Source: Atriophallophorus winterbourni
Lineage: Eukaryota; Platyhelminthes; Trematoda; Plagiorchiida; Microphallidae
Length of the DNA: 64,000 nt
Direction: 5' to 3'
Assembly (NCBI GenBank): GCA_013407085.1
Contig: JACCGJ010012952.1
Coordinates: 1-64,000, forward strand
Shown here piece after piece: positions 35,201 through 41,284 of the stretch. Under the pieces are notes generated by a model. It saw nothing but the letters and a program-made list of their open reading frames with translations. It made no database searches and had not been told where the DNA came from. Every line of letters starts with the position of its first letter. Positions within the stretch are counted from its first letter, which is position 1. The translations under genes and the position numbers were made by a program.

Positions 35201-37690
35201 TCCTGTAGCGTCTTGGCTCAGATCCATTCCTTGTGCGTGTATGTTTCCGGGCCCAGTACTTCTTGACATGTGGAAGTCACTGCTTCTTTCACTTTATGCC
35301 ACTTCAGTTCTATCGTCTCTTCTTCAAGCAGCCCTTCCAGAACCTGGAACTTGTTGAAGAGGTTGACCTTGAACTCTTCTTCGTTCCTATTGACTGTAAG
35401 CATTGCGGTGTTGTTGGCTGGACTCCTCCATCCATTTTTTCTACTGGGCTACAAGGTGATGATGGTCGGAAGCAACATCTGCTCCTCGTTTGACGCGTAC
35501 CCGTTGAAAAGAGTGACAAAACTTCTTTCCGATGCACATGTGATCGATCTGTTTTTCTGTCGACAGATCTTGTGACACCCAAGTCTCCAAGTGTATCGTT
35601 CTGTGGTAAAGAACACTTCCTTCTGTGACCAGATTGCTTGCGGCGCATAGTTCGGCGAATCTCTCCTGGTCGTCAGTCTTTCTCGCCTAGCCTTTGCTGC
35701 CCCATTATCTCCTTATACCCTCGGTTGTCACTGCCAATCTTGGCGTTAGAGTCACCCATTAAAATCACGATGTCCCTCTTTGGTCTGTCTTGTATTATGG
35801 TTGACAGTCTGCTGTGAAAATCCTCCTTCTCCTCTTCATTGTCGTTCGTTGGGGCGTAGCACTGGATTATGTCCATACTGACCCTCGTCTTCTTTGCATA
35901 AAAGGAGGCTGTTATGATCCGTGGTCCCTGCGCTTCTCATTCAATGAGCGCTTTTTCAGCCGACTTGCAAAGCATCAGGGCCACTCCATGGATGTGTGCG
36001 GCATCTTCTTGCTCGTGGCCCGAGTACAACAGTAATTCACCCGAAGTCAATCGCATCTGCCCGGAACCAATCCATCTTGACTCGCTGATTCCTAAGACGG
36101 TTAAGTTATACTTTCTCATCTCTGCGCCCACTTGCATGACGACGGTAGTGGTTGTCCTAGATGGAGACGGTTTCCAGATGACTGGGTCCATCTTCTCTCA
36201 GGTCCGTATTGTCTGTTAGTATTCTTGTTGGCGTTTCTGTAGCTAGAAGTTTTTTTACAAGGTTGGGTAGCTAGCCCCACACTCAACCCTCCTCCTTTTG
36301 CAGCCGGGCTTGGGACCGTCCTTGGCGGAGTTATAGATCCGAACAGCCTCAAGAAAATGTGTTTAATATCTACTCAGCTTTGTCAGACCCATGCGAGTAT
36401 TTTTAATTTATTTTCTCATTTTTGATGCTCATGCTTTATGTCGATTGGAATTTCGTTGATGTTTCGTTGGTCAACTCTCGTGGGTCTTTTTTCAGTTTAA
36501 CCTACAGTCACTTTCGCTTGAATTCATTCGATTCAGTGAAAAATGTTCCCGTTTCATTCCAGTCACAAAAATCCCACAGTACGCCTTCAGACATCGCTGC
36601 AGATGTCGCGTATACTTGAAGCACTAGTCAGCGCGAACTCCTCCGCTCAATTTGATTCCCGCTTCCAGCATGTAACTGCTCAAGATCGACTGAGCGGATG
36701 CAAGATCTCCGCTTGGAATGGCATGGGAAGTATACCTTCTACTGCTACTGCGTATCCTCCGTTACTTTCTAGCTTGATGGATAAATTGGTTCCAGCCATC
36801 AGTCAGTTTTTAACTGACGGGAATCAAGAAACACGGTAGGGCTTAGTTTTTATGTGTATGGATTTTGAGTGTTTTTCTTCTGCATGCTCGTTTCTGTTTC
36901 TGTGTTGTTGAAATCAACATCGCAGAACGATGACTCATGTATGAAGTTGAAATAGTGTGCTGTTTGATGCATGTACGGGCTTGTTCCGGTTAATTTTTGA
37001 TTCCGCTTCTATTTTTCGTTTTGTTTTCTGTTGTATTAAACAGTACCGATTTGGTTGGCTGGTAAATTTCACACTTCATTGCTTACTGATACTTTTGCCC
37101 TGATTCCTGTATTGCTTCCCTCGTTACCTGTAAGGGAAGAGCGCCCTTAAACTAATCCCATCTCAACACGTTACTTTTAGTGGTTTATTGTTTACGTACT
37201 GTCCATCCGAAACGAGTTAGTATGTTTAATTAACACGTATGTGTGAATCTCAGGATTTGATTTAATGAGACTATCGGGTCGGTTCATACAATCAGCATTG
37301 AAATTGTTGAGTATTTAAGCGTGTTATGCTTTTCACAAATGCAATAATTTATTCACGTAATTTTAAGGTACTATGGACGCCGGTTGCTAAAATGCCTGAA
37401 AGATCATCCGGATTTCGAGCGCAACGTTCGCAAATTGTTGACTGGTTCATCTCTCCGAGCTGTTCAAGATGCCATCGATCTGATCCGGGCCAAAGTGAGA
37501 TCACACATCCTCATACCGATGCTTATTTTGCACTATAATTCCAGTTTACTACGGGTGTTTTATCTTCGGTTCTCAGGGTATTGGCGAACCTCCTTCTGTG
37601 TCTGCTGGTGCTCGCCGTCGCGGATACTCTCCTGCACGAAACGCTTCTGCCTTACGTGGTTCAAGTGCCAGCAACATTTCCAAATCATGA
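14108..37690 (+). CDS. TOGARAM1: TOGARAM/crescerin-type gene, 3' sixteen exons (5' end not found)
   Basis: TOGARAM proteins use tubulin-binding TOG domains to control ciliary microtubules. Sixteen GT-AG exons join without any phase conflict: 14108-14274, 15869-16012, 17208-17388, 18923-19383, 19478-19698, 23089-23369, 24825-24950, 25942-26153, 27445-27525, 30375-30426, 30985-31237, 31466-31808, 31921-32138, 36563-36835, 37368-37494, 37577-37690 (stop TGA 37688-37690), totalling 1083 codons. The first eleven encode a Ser/Pro-rich linker with an acidic run (19160-19215) and a basic helix-like piece (27445-27525). The last five encode the C-terminal TOG domain: LINNEDWESKVSGLESL, IIECRNLRSQVSRQAV, VRVLLGKTGEAAAAFLRDEV, GHKNPTVRL, MDKLVPAISQFLTDGNQETR and RAKGIGEPPSVSAGARRRG, matching the TOGARAM C-terminus in order. 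It enters in phase 1, so upstream exons exist; N-terminal TOG domains were not seen in the window. Introns are full of retroelements. CLASP was considered but the last TOG fits TOGARAM better. Confidence 0.8.
14870..15540 (-). mobile_element. RTE-like family A reverse-transcriptase fragment
   Basis: On the minus strand: RWIEHFSTLYS near 15345, LHELNRIINCLVNGKALGDD near 15210, then after a shift RIRVIDNVVSKMFPKVLQIR near 15050, CDFRRGRSTVDMIFSLRQLQ near 14930. The RT core after this point is missing; the same region is better preserved at 56554-57459. Several frameshifts. Confidence 0.7.
15869..16012 (+). CDS. TOGARAM1: TOGARAM exon (linker)
   Basis: Acceptor TTTCTTTCAG, donor AAC|GTATGT; 48 codons, phase 0 to 0. 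Encodes an Arg/Ser-rich stretch (QLRRSRRIRIARSDHIDLSG). Confidence 0.6.
16770..16865 (+). repeat. Dispersed ~210-bp repeat, partial copy
   Basis: Short decayed match to the repeat at 25.04 and 47.25 kb: CACAGTCAGACTGCACGTGG, then GGTTGTCCAGG..TTGACAGA. Only the first half remains. Confidence 0.4.
17208..17388 (+). CDS. TOGARAM1: TOGARAM exon (linker)
   Basis: Acceptor TTTTCCAG, donor GTAT|GTAAGT; phase 0 in, phase 1 out. Reads SSCSIVSRGNAQSSSNG through LPSSSFESVLPMPVV without a stop. The exon lies in a different frame from the longest ORF here, and was accepted because it exactly bridges the phases of its neighbours. Confidence 0.6.
18271..18330 (+). ncRNA. Hammerhead-like relic, variant family
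   Basis: CTGATGA at 18281-18287, then a GGC/GCC stem with an AAACA loop, then GAAACCGGT. Base 17 is T instead of C and stem I is poorly paired, so activity is unlikely. Related to 27305-27350 and 53490-53550. Confidence 0.4.
18923..19383 (+). CDS. TOGARAM1: TOGARAM exon (linker, acidic run)
   Basis: Acceptor GTTTTCAG, donor GAT|GTAAGC; phase 1 in, 0 out; 461 nt, the largest exon seen. Ser/Arg-rich start, then an acidic run (DIPDDDEEDEDEETEQ), then RLTKLSSDISLNRSID. Confidence 0.75.
19478..19698 (+). CDS. TOGARAM1: TOGARAM exon (linker)
   Basis: Acceptor TTATCTGCAG, donor AAGAG|GTATGT; phase 0 in, 2 out. Encodes VSSVRSAASHRRAMRLFQEA and continues without a stop to INRALIRKGVSKR. Separated from the preceding exon by a 94-nt intron. 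Confidence 0.75.
19995..20690 (+). repeat. Repeat cluster with hammerhead-like units
   Basis: Three units share GTGTGATGGAA followed by an A-rich or ATGCA-rich end (about 20143, 20350 and 20655). The middle unit contains a full hammerhead core (20311-20335) and the third keeps CGAAACCCGTCGTGAGGTG. The first unit ends in an inverted repeat (AAGCTCATTTGCATG with ATGCATTCAAATAAGCTT). Similar flanking sequence occurs at 39060-39290. Penelope-type long terminal repeats or a SINE-like ribozyme element are candidates. Confidence 0.4.
20303..20350 (+). ncRNA. Hammerhead-like motif with a perfect stem II
   Basis: CTGATGA (20312-20318), stem II GTGC/GCAC around an AAACG loop, then GAAA. The stem III palindrome is damaged (ACCGTT) and the cleavage base is T, with stem I mispaired; probably inactive. 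Confidence 0.45.
20868..21452 (+). mobile_element. 585-bp GC-rich element with a 15-bp target-site duplication
   Basis: Flanked by an exact direct repeat TTAGGCTTTGTGCGG (20853-20867 and 21453-21467) and ending in an (AAT)n-like tail (21436-21452). It has no clear ORF domain and is far more GC-rich than its surroundings. The tail and duplication indicate target-primed reverse transcription, so it is a non-autonomous retroelement or the 5'-UTR-derived part of a non-LTR element. It sits in the 3' region of the CR1-like copy on the other strand. Confidence 0.65.
21603..22465 (-). CDS. CR1-like reverse transcriptase, C-terminal part (open frame, 5'-truncated element)
   Basis: An uninterrupted minus-strand frame of at least 279 residues starts inside an RT domain: YINDLPTVLQSSVLIFADDA (catalytic FADD) near 22390-22460, then SEKDLGVIIQSDLGNSMQCR, the CR1 thumb with TYIRPHVEYAIPAWDPWLKK, and a C-terminus with RKYAFSVRNVQLWNSLPTHV. 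The element is cut off just upstream of YINDLP near 22465, typical 5' truncation. The lack of stops suggests a fairly recent insertion. It lies in a TOGARAM intron, antisense to the gene. Confidence 0.85.
22545..22925 (-). mobile_element. RTE-like family A 3' end fragment
   Basis: Minus strand ends with the family-A 3' signature (TACATTCATGGTCGACATCG and the GAAGGAGGCC block). Upstream, YRFERCGRDFSCRIRLFS matches the C-terminal zinc-finger-like tail seen at 56.1 kb. Frames are broken. Confidence 0.55.
23089..23369 (+). CDS. TOGARAM1: TOGARAM exon (linker)
   Basis: Acceptor CCTTGTAG, donor AAAG|GTAACT; phase 2 in, 1 out. Ser/Thr-rich, including FSDATSHASHSSLGPVIGRG and STPDLYRLSNDRRPLKG. Confidence 0.7.
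23774..23865 (+). repeat. Dispersed ~210-bp repeat, decayed copy
   Basis: GTCATAGACT.CACGTAG.CTATGATACTGTCAGG..CCTAGACA recalls the repeat at 25.04 kb. Degenerate and short. Confidence 0.35.
24825..24950 (+). CDS. TOGARAM1: TOGARAM exon (linker)
   Basis: Acceptor CTGTTTCAG, donor CGAA|GTAAGT; phase 1 in and out. Encodes QHNIVTNLSPQSLGTTPQSD and a hydrophobic ending. Confidence 0.6.
25035..25240 (+). repeat. Dispersed ~210-bp repeat, well-preserved copy
   Basis: Blocks in order: AAGCCTGATCCAAGCACAG, TGCCGCACAGTCATAGACT, GATACTGTCAGGTTGCCCAG, GCATGCAGCTCACTA, ATCAATTTAGCACGGTGTTA and GCTGCACAG. The same order occurs at 25.47, 47.25 (+) and 10.62 kb (-). Confidence 0.7.
25250..25465 (-). mobile_element. 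Possible CR1-like linker fragment
   Basis: The part at 25385-25465 resembles 42862-42936 (shared GCGAAA..TTAACAAAAA, AACC.ATTCATTG and a TTC.GGAT end). At 42.9 kb this sequence joins a minus-strand CR1 endonuclease fragment. Assignment is tentative. Confidence 0.3.
25468..25665 (+). repeat. Dispersed ~210-bp repeat, second tandem copy
   Basis: Lies about 430 bp after the 25035 copy in the same orientation, beginning AAATCACAAAGCTGATCCAG and sharing GTACTGTCAGGTTGCCCAGG, GCATGCAGCTCACCA and ATCAATTTAGCAAGGTGTTA. Lacks the TGCCGCACAG block. Confidence 0.65.
25942..26153 (+). CDS. TOGARAM1: TOGARAM exon (linker)
   Basis: Acceptor CCATTCTCAG, donor CAG|GTTCGC (weaker than the others); phase 1 in, 0 out. 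Encodes VFESQQATHQPDSKTSPNHP through EFTDDNTKGIQ. Confidence 0.6.
26225..26930 (-). mobile_element. RTE-like family A, two partial 3' copies
   Basis: 26225-26680 shows the family-A 3' signature (CGACGTCAACCGAGGAAGGCC on the minus strand) and the C-terminal region; a second, shorter copy of the same C-terminal region is at 26690-26930 (shared CGGTCGAT.GGCG.TATTTGC and ACTTGAAA.TG.CGTTTCA..CTCC pattern). All frames are broken. Confidence 0.45.
27305..27350 (+). ncRNA. Hammerhead-like relic
   Basis: CTAATGACGGCAAACAGCCA then GAAACCGGTTTTGGTGTG. The core G5 has become A, which would abolish activity. Same variant family as 18271. Confidence 0.35.
27445..27525 (+). CDS. TOGARAM1: TOGARAM exon (basic, helix-like)
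   Basis: Acceptor CTCCATTTCAG, donor TCG|GTGAGT; 27 codons, phase 0 to 0. Encodes KSGKLRQQVLRKKTKELQKL, a basic amphipathic helix or short coiled coil. Confidence 0.65.
28060..28790 (+). mobile_element. RTE-like family A C-terminal RT region, plus strand
   Basis: Reading across broken frames gives VLSKAGLQSMFTYDSAAY near 28295, KMENGRIPKYLFFGDLQS near 28370, RPLDRPRLQYIDVCKGVMKA near 28430 and DSSVWRDCVKRRLPSREDQI near 28530, then a zinc-finger-like YRCERNGRDCSSRIGLFSHS near 28652 and the family-A 3' end near 28745. Matches the better copy at 56.05-56.44 kb (-). One finger cysteine is lost. Confidence 0.7.
28791..29640. other. No recognisable gene (TOGARAM intron)
   Basis: Unclassified intron sequence. 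A minus-strand ORF at 28945-29208 has no recognisable domain. Confidence 0.3.
29640..30205. repeat. GC-rich dispersed repeat (longest copy)
   Basis: Begins TTTGAAGCCATACCGCGCTA, then CTCCAAAGGTTGTCATAGCC and GGCAGTGGGGATAAGCTCCC. The first ~100 bp recur at 33040-33140 (+) and about 70 bp recur at 42142-42214 (-). A 267-residue minus-strand ORF spans it but shows no recognisable domain. Family unknown; composition differs sharply from the surrounding intron. Confidence 0.5.
30375..30426 (+). CDS. TOGARAM1: TOGARAM micro-exon (52 nt)
   Basis: Acceptor CCTTTTTTCAG, donor AAAG|GTGGGA; phase 0 in, 1 out. Encodes KKVEAEPTMAEEDGTHK. The weakest exon by itself; supported by the match of phases with both neighbours. 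Confidence 0.5.
30985..31237 (+). CDS. TOGARAM1: TOGARAM exon (linker before the TOG domain)
   Basis: Acceptor CATTTTACAG, donor AGCAG|GTACTA; phase 1 in, 2 out. Encodes DPQPNFTGDIHGINTWPPPS through KASPKRLSRIHRVQSS. Read in a frame different from the ORFs that are longest here. Confidence 0.65.
31466..31808 (+). CDS. TOGARAM1: TOGARAM exon: TOG domain, first part
   Basis: Acceptor TCTATTTCAG, donor CAA|GTAAGT; phase 2 in, 0 out. Carries the first TOG helices, with LINNEDWESKVSGLESLSRL and AVQAVIIECRNLRSQ, plus a Ser/Pro-rich insertion (about 35 residues) between them that is unusual for this loop. Confidence 0.85.
31921..32138 (+). CDS. TOGARAM1: TOGARAM exon: TOG domain, middle
   Basis: Acceptor TTGTATAG, donor TTGGG|GTAAGC; phase 0 in, 2 out. 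Encodes VSRQAVQTLCTLFHGLGKMM, CVRVLLGKTGEAAAAFLRDE and SPCRSLSAYMLHGLG, the diagnostic helix repeat of the TOGARAM C-terminal TOG. Confidence 0.9.
32330..32830 (-). mobile_element. RTE-like family B C-terminal fragment
   Basis: Minus strand near 32460-32350 reads LGLRTAYGVRMWKRDWITIC then ASDARGLAQLQTSIKQV across broken frames; the upstream part (32560-32830) matches the pieces at 9.5-9.8 kb and 12.5 kb. Inside the TOG-splitting intron of TOGARAM. Confidence 0.45.
32952..32996 (+). ncRNA. Hammerhead ribozyme motif with loopless palindromic stem III
   Basis: All invariant core positions are present: CTGATGA (32960-32966), stem II GTGC/GCAT around AAACA (32967-32979), GAA (32980-32982), stem III ACC/GGT (32983-32988) and cleavage base C (32989, GTC). 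Stem I pairs 32954-32959 (CCCTAC) with 32990-32995 (GTGGGG), six pairs including one G-T. Stem III has no loop (ACCGGT is a palindrome), so one molecule cannot close it; two copies could pair with each other, as in dimeric hammerheads. The first pair of stem II is G-U rather than the usual G-C. Hammerheads are known in Penelope-like elements and in schistosome Sm-alpha repeats. Confidence 0.65.
33040..33140 (+). repeat. GC-rich dispersed repeat, truncated copy
   Basis: TTTTGAAGCCCATAACCGCG followed by CTCCAAAGG and GGCAGTGGGGATAAGCTCCC, matching 29640-29745. It starts about 45 bp after the hammerhead motif. Confidence 0.6.
33168..33235. repeat. AT-rich microsatellite
   Basis: Interrupted TA repeats with TCTATA spacers. 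Confidence 0.8.
33421..36340 (-). mobile_element. SR2-like RTE retrotransposon, near full length, with 10-bp target-site duplication
   Basis: The element occupies 33431-36330 between exact direct repeats TTATAGATCC (33421-33430 and 36331-36340). On the minus strand: endonuclease (TVLGISESRWIGSGQMRLTS near 36095, DIIQCYAPTNDNEEEKEDF near 35870, ILMGDSNAKIGSDNRGYKE near 35770), linker, then RT (LPIRCCAPTMKEIRSAIKQL near 34860, GCQQKRSCTDQIATLRII near 34520, NFIEFEKTFDSIDRLTLWRL near 34425, SFTFLDIITEKFGGTDADVR near 34020, VKQTLLYGAETWRTSNRRG near 33850). This is the architecture of the schistosome SR2/SjR2 RTE type. Many frameshifts and stops; the FADD catalytic region near 34250 is lost or scrambled. 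It sits in the intron that splits the TOGARAM TOG domain, antisense to the gene. Confidence 0.8.
36563..36835 (+). CDS. TOGARAM1: TOGARAM exon: TOG domain, third part
   Basis: Acceptor TTCATTCCAG, donor CACG|GTAGGG; phase 2 in and out. The junction with the preceding exon reads HGLGGHKNPTVRLQTSLQ, as expected for this TOG, across a 4.4-kb intron that contains a 2.9-kb RTE element. Ends with AISQFLTDGNQETR. Confidence 0.85.
37368..37494 (+). CDS. TOGARAM1: TOGARAM exon: TOG domain, end
   Basis: Acceptor ATTTTAAG, donor AAA|GTGAGA; phase 2 in, 0 out. Encodes YYGRRLLKCLKDHPDFERNV and AVQDAIDLIRAK, the last TOG helices. Confidence 0.85.
37577..37690 (+). CDS. TOGARAM1: TOGARAM terminal coding exon
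   Basis: Acceptor GGTTCTCAG after an 82-nt intron. Encodes GIGEPPSVSAGARRRGYSPA and a Ser-rich tail ending ASNISKS, then TGA (37688-37690). The GIGEPP..ARRRG tail mirrors the short tail after the last TOG of TOGARAM1. No close AATAAA was seen downstream. Confidence 0.8.
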   Translation, partial: GIGEPPSVSAGARRRGYSPARNASALRGSSASNISKS

Positions 37691-38900
37691 TTCTTTGAAT
37701 TCGCTCATTCATGGAAAGAAACTCTGTAAAACTGTAATCCTAATCCCGCTCACCACCATTGCGCCATCGTTGTCGGCATCAATGCCTTTCTTCCGTTCAA
37801 TTACGCTTTCTACCCCGCTCCCTCCACACACACACACGTATAGTTATCATTTGGTCTGATCCTATTTTCTCATCTTCTCCGTAGCTAAGTGAGCTGTTCA
37901 ACTTTGTAATCTCATTATTCCGTGACACGGCAGGATTCGCTCCAGATGATCATAATTTCTCATCCTTCCATTTTGTCTCTTCTGTGATAAACAGGCCATC
38001 TATTTTCCTTCTGACATGCCATCTGTTTTCATGCCCCCTTTCGGTCACTCATGTTCGCATCTGCCGAATCGCCTTTCGCATTCTCCAATGTCCCTTTCAA
38101 TGCCTTCTTGCATTACGTGGGCATCTCTTCCAGAGAAAAATATATGTATATTTTTACATTATGTGATTTCTCTTTTTGGCCTGTTCCAGTTTTATTCCTC
38201 GAACAGTTGATGGGTCATCAAACAAGCAGCTAAAGTTATGCCATCTCCCAACGACGAGACCCAACACGTCATTTTATGTCCCTTTGAAGTAGAGTTAGTG
38301 GAAGGGATGCGTAATGCTCACCGTAATATTTGTCGCCTCACATGACTGGTTGTGCAAAAAGCTTGTATTCTCCGAATTTTTCGTTTTACAATATGTTACG
38401 CAATCTTTTCTCGAGAATATCCTTAGCTTTCGAAAATCGCTGCAAAGGACCAAACTGTGGGAACAACATCAATTGGCTACTACCAGCTAACGCAATGAGC
38501 GTGGAGCGCCAACCATCATACGCTTCCTCGGGGAAACATGAAAATTTAAACAACCTCGTGGACGACGTGTTACTTCTGTTCTGGTTATTCAGCTATTGCA
38601 AGGAAATCAATATCGAACTTTATCAGCTTAGCTTTGATGCTTCGTCACGAAGAGAATGTTGAGTCCTCATAGGCAGCAACTTGTTTCCTGGCATGGAACT
38701 GCTCTGATATTAGCACCGACAGGTGCTAAGTGAAGCTTCGCTCATTGCTTCTCAAGCTTTAATGAATAGGAGATGGGCACTGTCGCCTAACTAGAGCTAT
38801 TTTTATTCGTTTTTGATTTGCCTGACTACTTGCTTTATTAGGCGGGTACTGGCTGAAGACTGTGGTGTGTGCCTTTATTTGAACTCAATCAACAACAACA
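37691..38900. other. Sequence downstream of TOGARAM; 3' UTR and intergenic
   Basis: No coding similarity on either strand. The first few hundred bases are probably 3' UTR. I see no clear AATAAA close to the stop. Confidence 0.35.
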
Positions 38901-38929
38901 TAGTTCCTATAATTCTCTTTTGCATGCAG

Positions 38930-39290
38930 TGTCATCACGCACCCCACGACCGGTTTCGTGCTGTTTGCACTCATAAAGTAGAAACAGTACGATCAGCATC
39001 TAAATGCTTTGAAGCAGTGGAAGTACGGTAAACAAGTTGAGCTTGTAAGCTAGCGTCGGAAAAGATTGACAAGACCAACGTATTTAATCACATGTGAACA
39101 AACATGCATATGAGGTAAAACTCGTTAACCATGAACAAAAATCCGTATTTGTATGCGTTTTCATCACACACCACATGCTTGGGCAGATGTGACTGAACAG
39201 GTTGGTCGTGCCAATCTTGTCAACAGTTGTTTACAAGCTCACGCGGTCTACGCACTGTTGACCATATTAGAAACGTTTTGATGACGAACT
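38930..39290 (-). repeat. Hammerhead-associated repeat, minus-strand copy
   Basis: The minus strand of 38935-38985 has a perfect stem II (GTGC/GCAC with AAACA loop), GAAA, the ACCGGT palindrome, C and GTGGGGTG, but the core CTGATGA has become TTTATGA. Flanking sequence 39060-39290 (GACAAGACCAACG..TTAATCACATGTG, CCATGAACAAAAA) resembles 20050-20160. Confidence 0.5.
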
Positions 39291-40420
39291 TGCTTGATCT
39301 TTGATGCCCAGTGAATGATTATCAATAGTGAACAATTATAGAAGCAACAAATACAGCTTATCACCAATCCTCTGATCGTGAAACCGATGGAGTTTTGCTG
39401 AGGTGTCTTCTGTGAGGCCAGACATTTGTTAGTCAGACTTGAATCTTCACATTCAGGCCGTATCGCTTGTGGTGCTTTACAGTTTGCGAATACTTGGCCA
39501 GATTTGTTCGTGCGTTAATTTCGTAAATTTGATGACCAAGTCTCATGGATTCTGTTTTACTGGTTACCGCACATGCTTGATTGAATGCAGCTGAAAGCAT
39601 TAACTACATTTAAGCATGCTATCTGGATATGTCGTTTCGCTCCATTCGCACTATCGGGTTTTATATTGTAGTGTGGAGTGGAGTGTGGTATATTAAGCTG
39701 AGCGACACCATCAAGATGAACTCAGTGTATACCGCATACAAATTTGAACGCTCGAGATAAATGCCTCACAATGAACAATCCTACGCAAATTCCTTCGAAA
39801 ATCAATAACCGAAATACGTGTCAGTAGAAAGCAACAACTTGCTCATATTTCTGCGTCTGTACGATATCTATTATCGGAATATCTTTAGACCCGCGGAATG
39901 TTTTTGAAACAAATAAATCTATTTTCTTCTATGATTCGATTAAATTGTGCGCCGCTTTGTTGCGAAAAGTTGGAAAATGACTCGCGATTACCCCGAAATT
40001 TTGTTGTTAACATCTCCGTAGTTTTCTAAGAAACAAAAAACTAATTTCTCAATATATCGATTGGATTATTTAACACAATTAGCGATCCGAGGTCATTTGG
40101 TGCGGGTAAAAAAGACCGCGGCTAACGTAAGTAACTAAACACCAGCGTGATTTTTAATCATATTTATTTGAAGTGCTGCATGGAAGAATAACAAACATTT
40201 ACTGAAAATCATGATTAGAAATTTTTAGAAGACGAATGTACCTTCAAATATAACACGCACACTTATCTACACACTTAACGTCTATGGTAATTTGCCTGTA
40301 CTTGGTCACGACGAATTTGAGCATTAGATTAGATAATTAATCTAGCTTCCTGTTTGTCTTCGTATCCTTAGTCTGATGAAAGTTCTGTGTCGGGAAGGTA
40401 TAGTTGACCTCTTTCAGCCG
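39291..40420. other. No recognisable gene
   Basis: AT-rich, stops in all frames, no repeat named. Confidence 0.3.
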
Positions 40421-40424
40421 AAGT

Positions 40425-41280
40425 CAACGATGGATGTACATCACAAGCTGATGATGATTTGATGGTTAGGATTGTTTAAATTACTAAGCACTCCGATTTA
40501 GGAGGAGACATCTCCAGCAGCACCCACAGCGATAGGTGATACTCGGCCGATCAGCGGTATTTTCGCGTCGGACGTAATCCATGTTCAGTAGCCAGTATCT
40601 ATTCTTTCCCAACTTGAAGCTGCTGCTTTTCACAGTGCCACCATAGTGAGCTTTCAAGAGCTAATTCTTCCCAACTCACCTCGTCAATGTCTAGAGCTTT
40701 CATATATCATTTACAAACATCTTTGTACAGCAAGTGTGGCCTATTCAAAGGTCGACTTTCTGATTTCAACACTTCATTGAGCCTATCTTACGGAATACAA
40801 CCATTTTCTTTACTGCACACATGACCCAGCTAGCGTAGGCGGCGCTGTCGTAGTAGGGTGAAAACGTTCTGTAGACCAGCATTAGAAAGCACTTCTGCGT
40901 TTGCCTTTTTGCCCATGCATACCATAATTTTTTCTCGACTAAATTGCGGTGGCTCCAGACACGAGAGTTCAACCATGACAAGATGTCAGCTGCTCTGCCA
41001 ATGGACTTACGAACCTGCGTGTCTAACAAGAGATTATCCGCAATGGTTGAATCAAGTTGTGTTAAAATATGTACTTGGTCAAGCTTCCTATTTTTTAACG
41101 AGAATGATAGTAACGATACGATCCCTGCAAGGTGTTCATACCGATTATCAACTCCAAATCTTGGCCTGTCTAAGAAGAGCAGTATATTATCTTTTGGAAC
41201 TGCTCTTGTGAGCGAGCAATGATGGCTGTTTCATAGGCAAACAGCGAGTCACAGATTAGCACATCCCGTTCCTTAAGTAC
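40425..41280 (-). mobile_element. RTE-like family A, 3' half, decayed
   Basis: Minus strand ends at the family-A 3' signature (TGTACATCCATCGTTGACTT near 40440). The C-terminal region is at 40560-40860, IGRAADILSWLNSRVWSHRN near 40950-41000, and CDSLFAYETAIIARSQEQFQ near 41180-41245, equivalent to the LLFADDAAFIAHSQEHLQ catalytic block at 56.9 kb, with the FADD aspartates replaced. Abuts the Penelope-like element near 41280. Confidence 0.65.
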
Positions 41281-41284
41281 CGTA

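Noticed and set aside
35109..35575. Leu/Ser-rich plus-strand ORFs that look like membrane proteins
   Set aside because: They are antisense shadows of the SR2-like RTE element.
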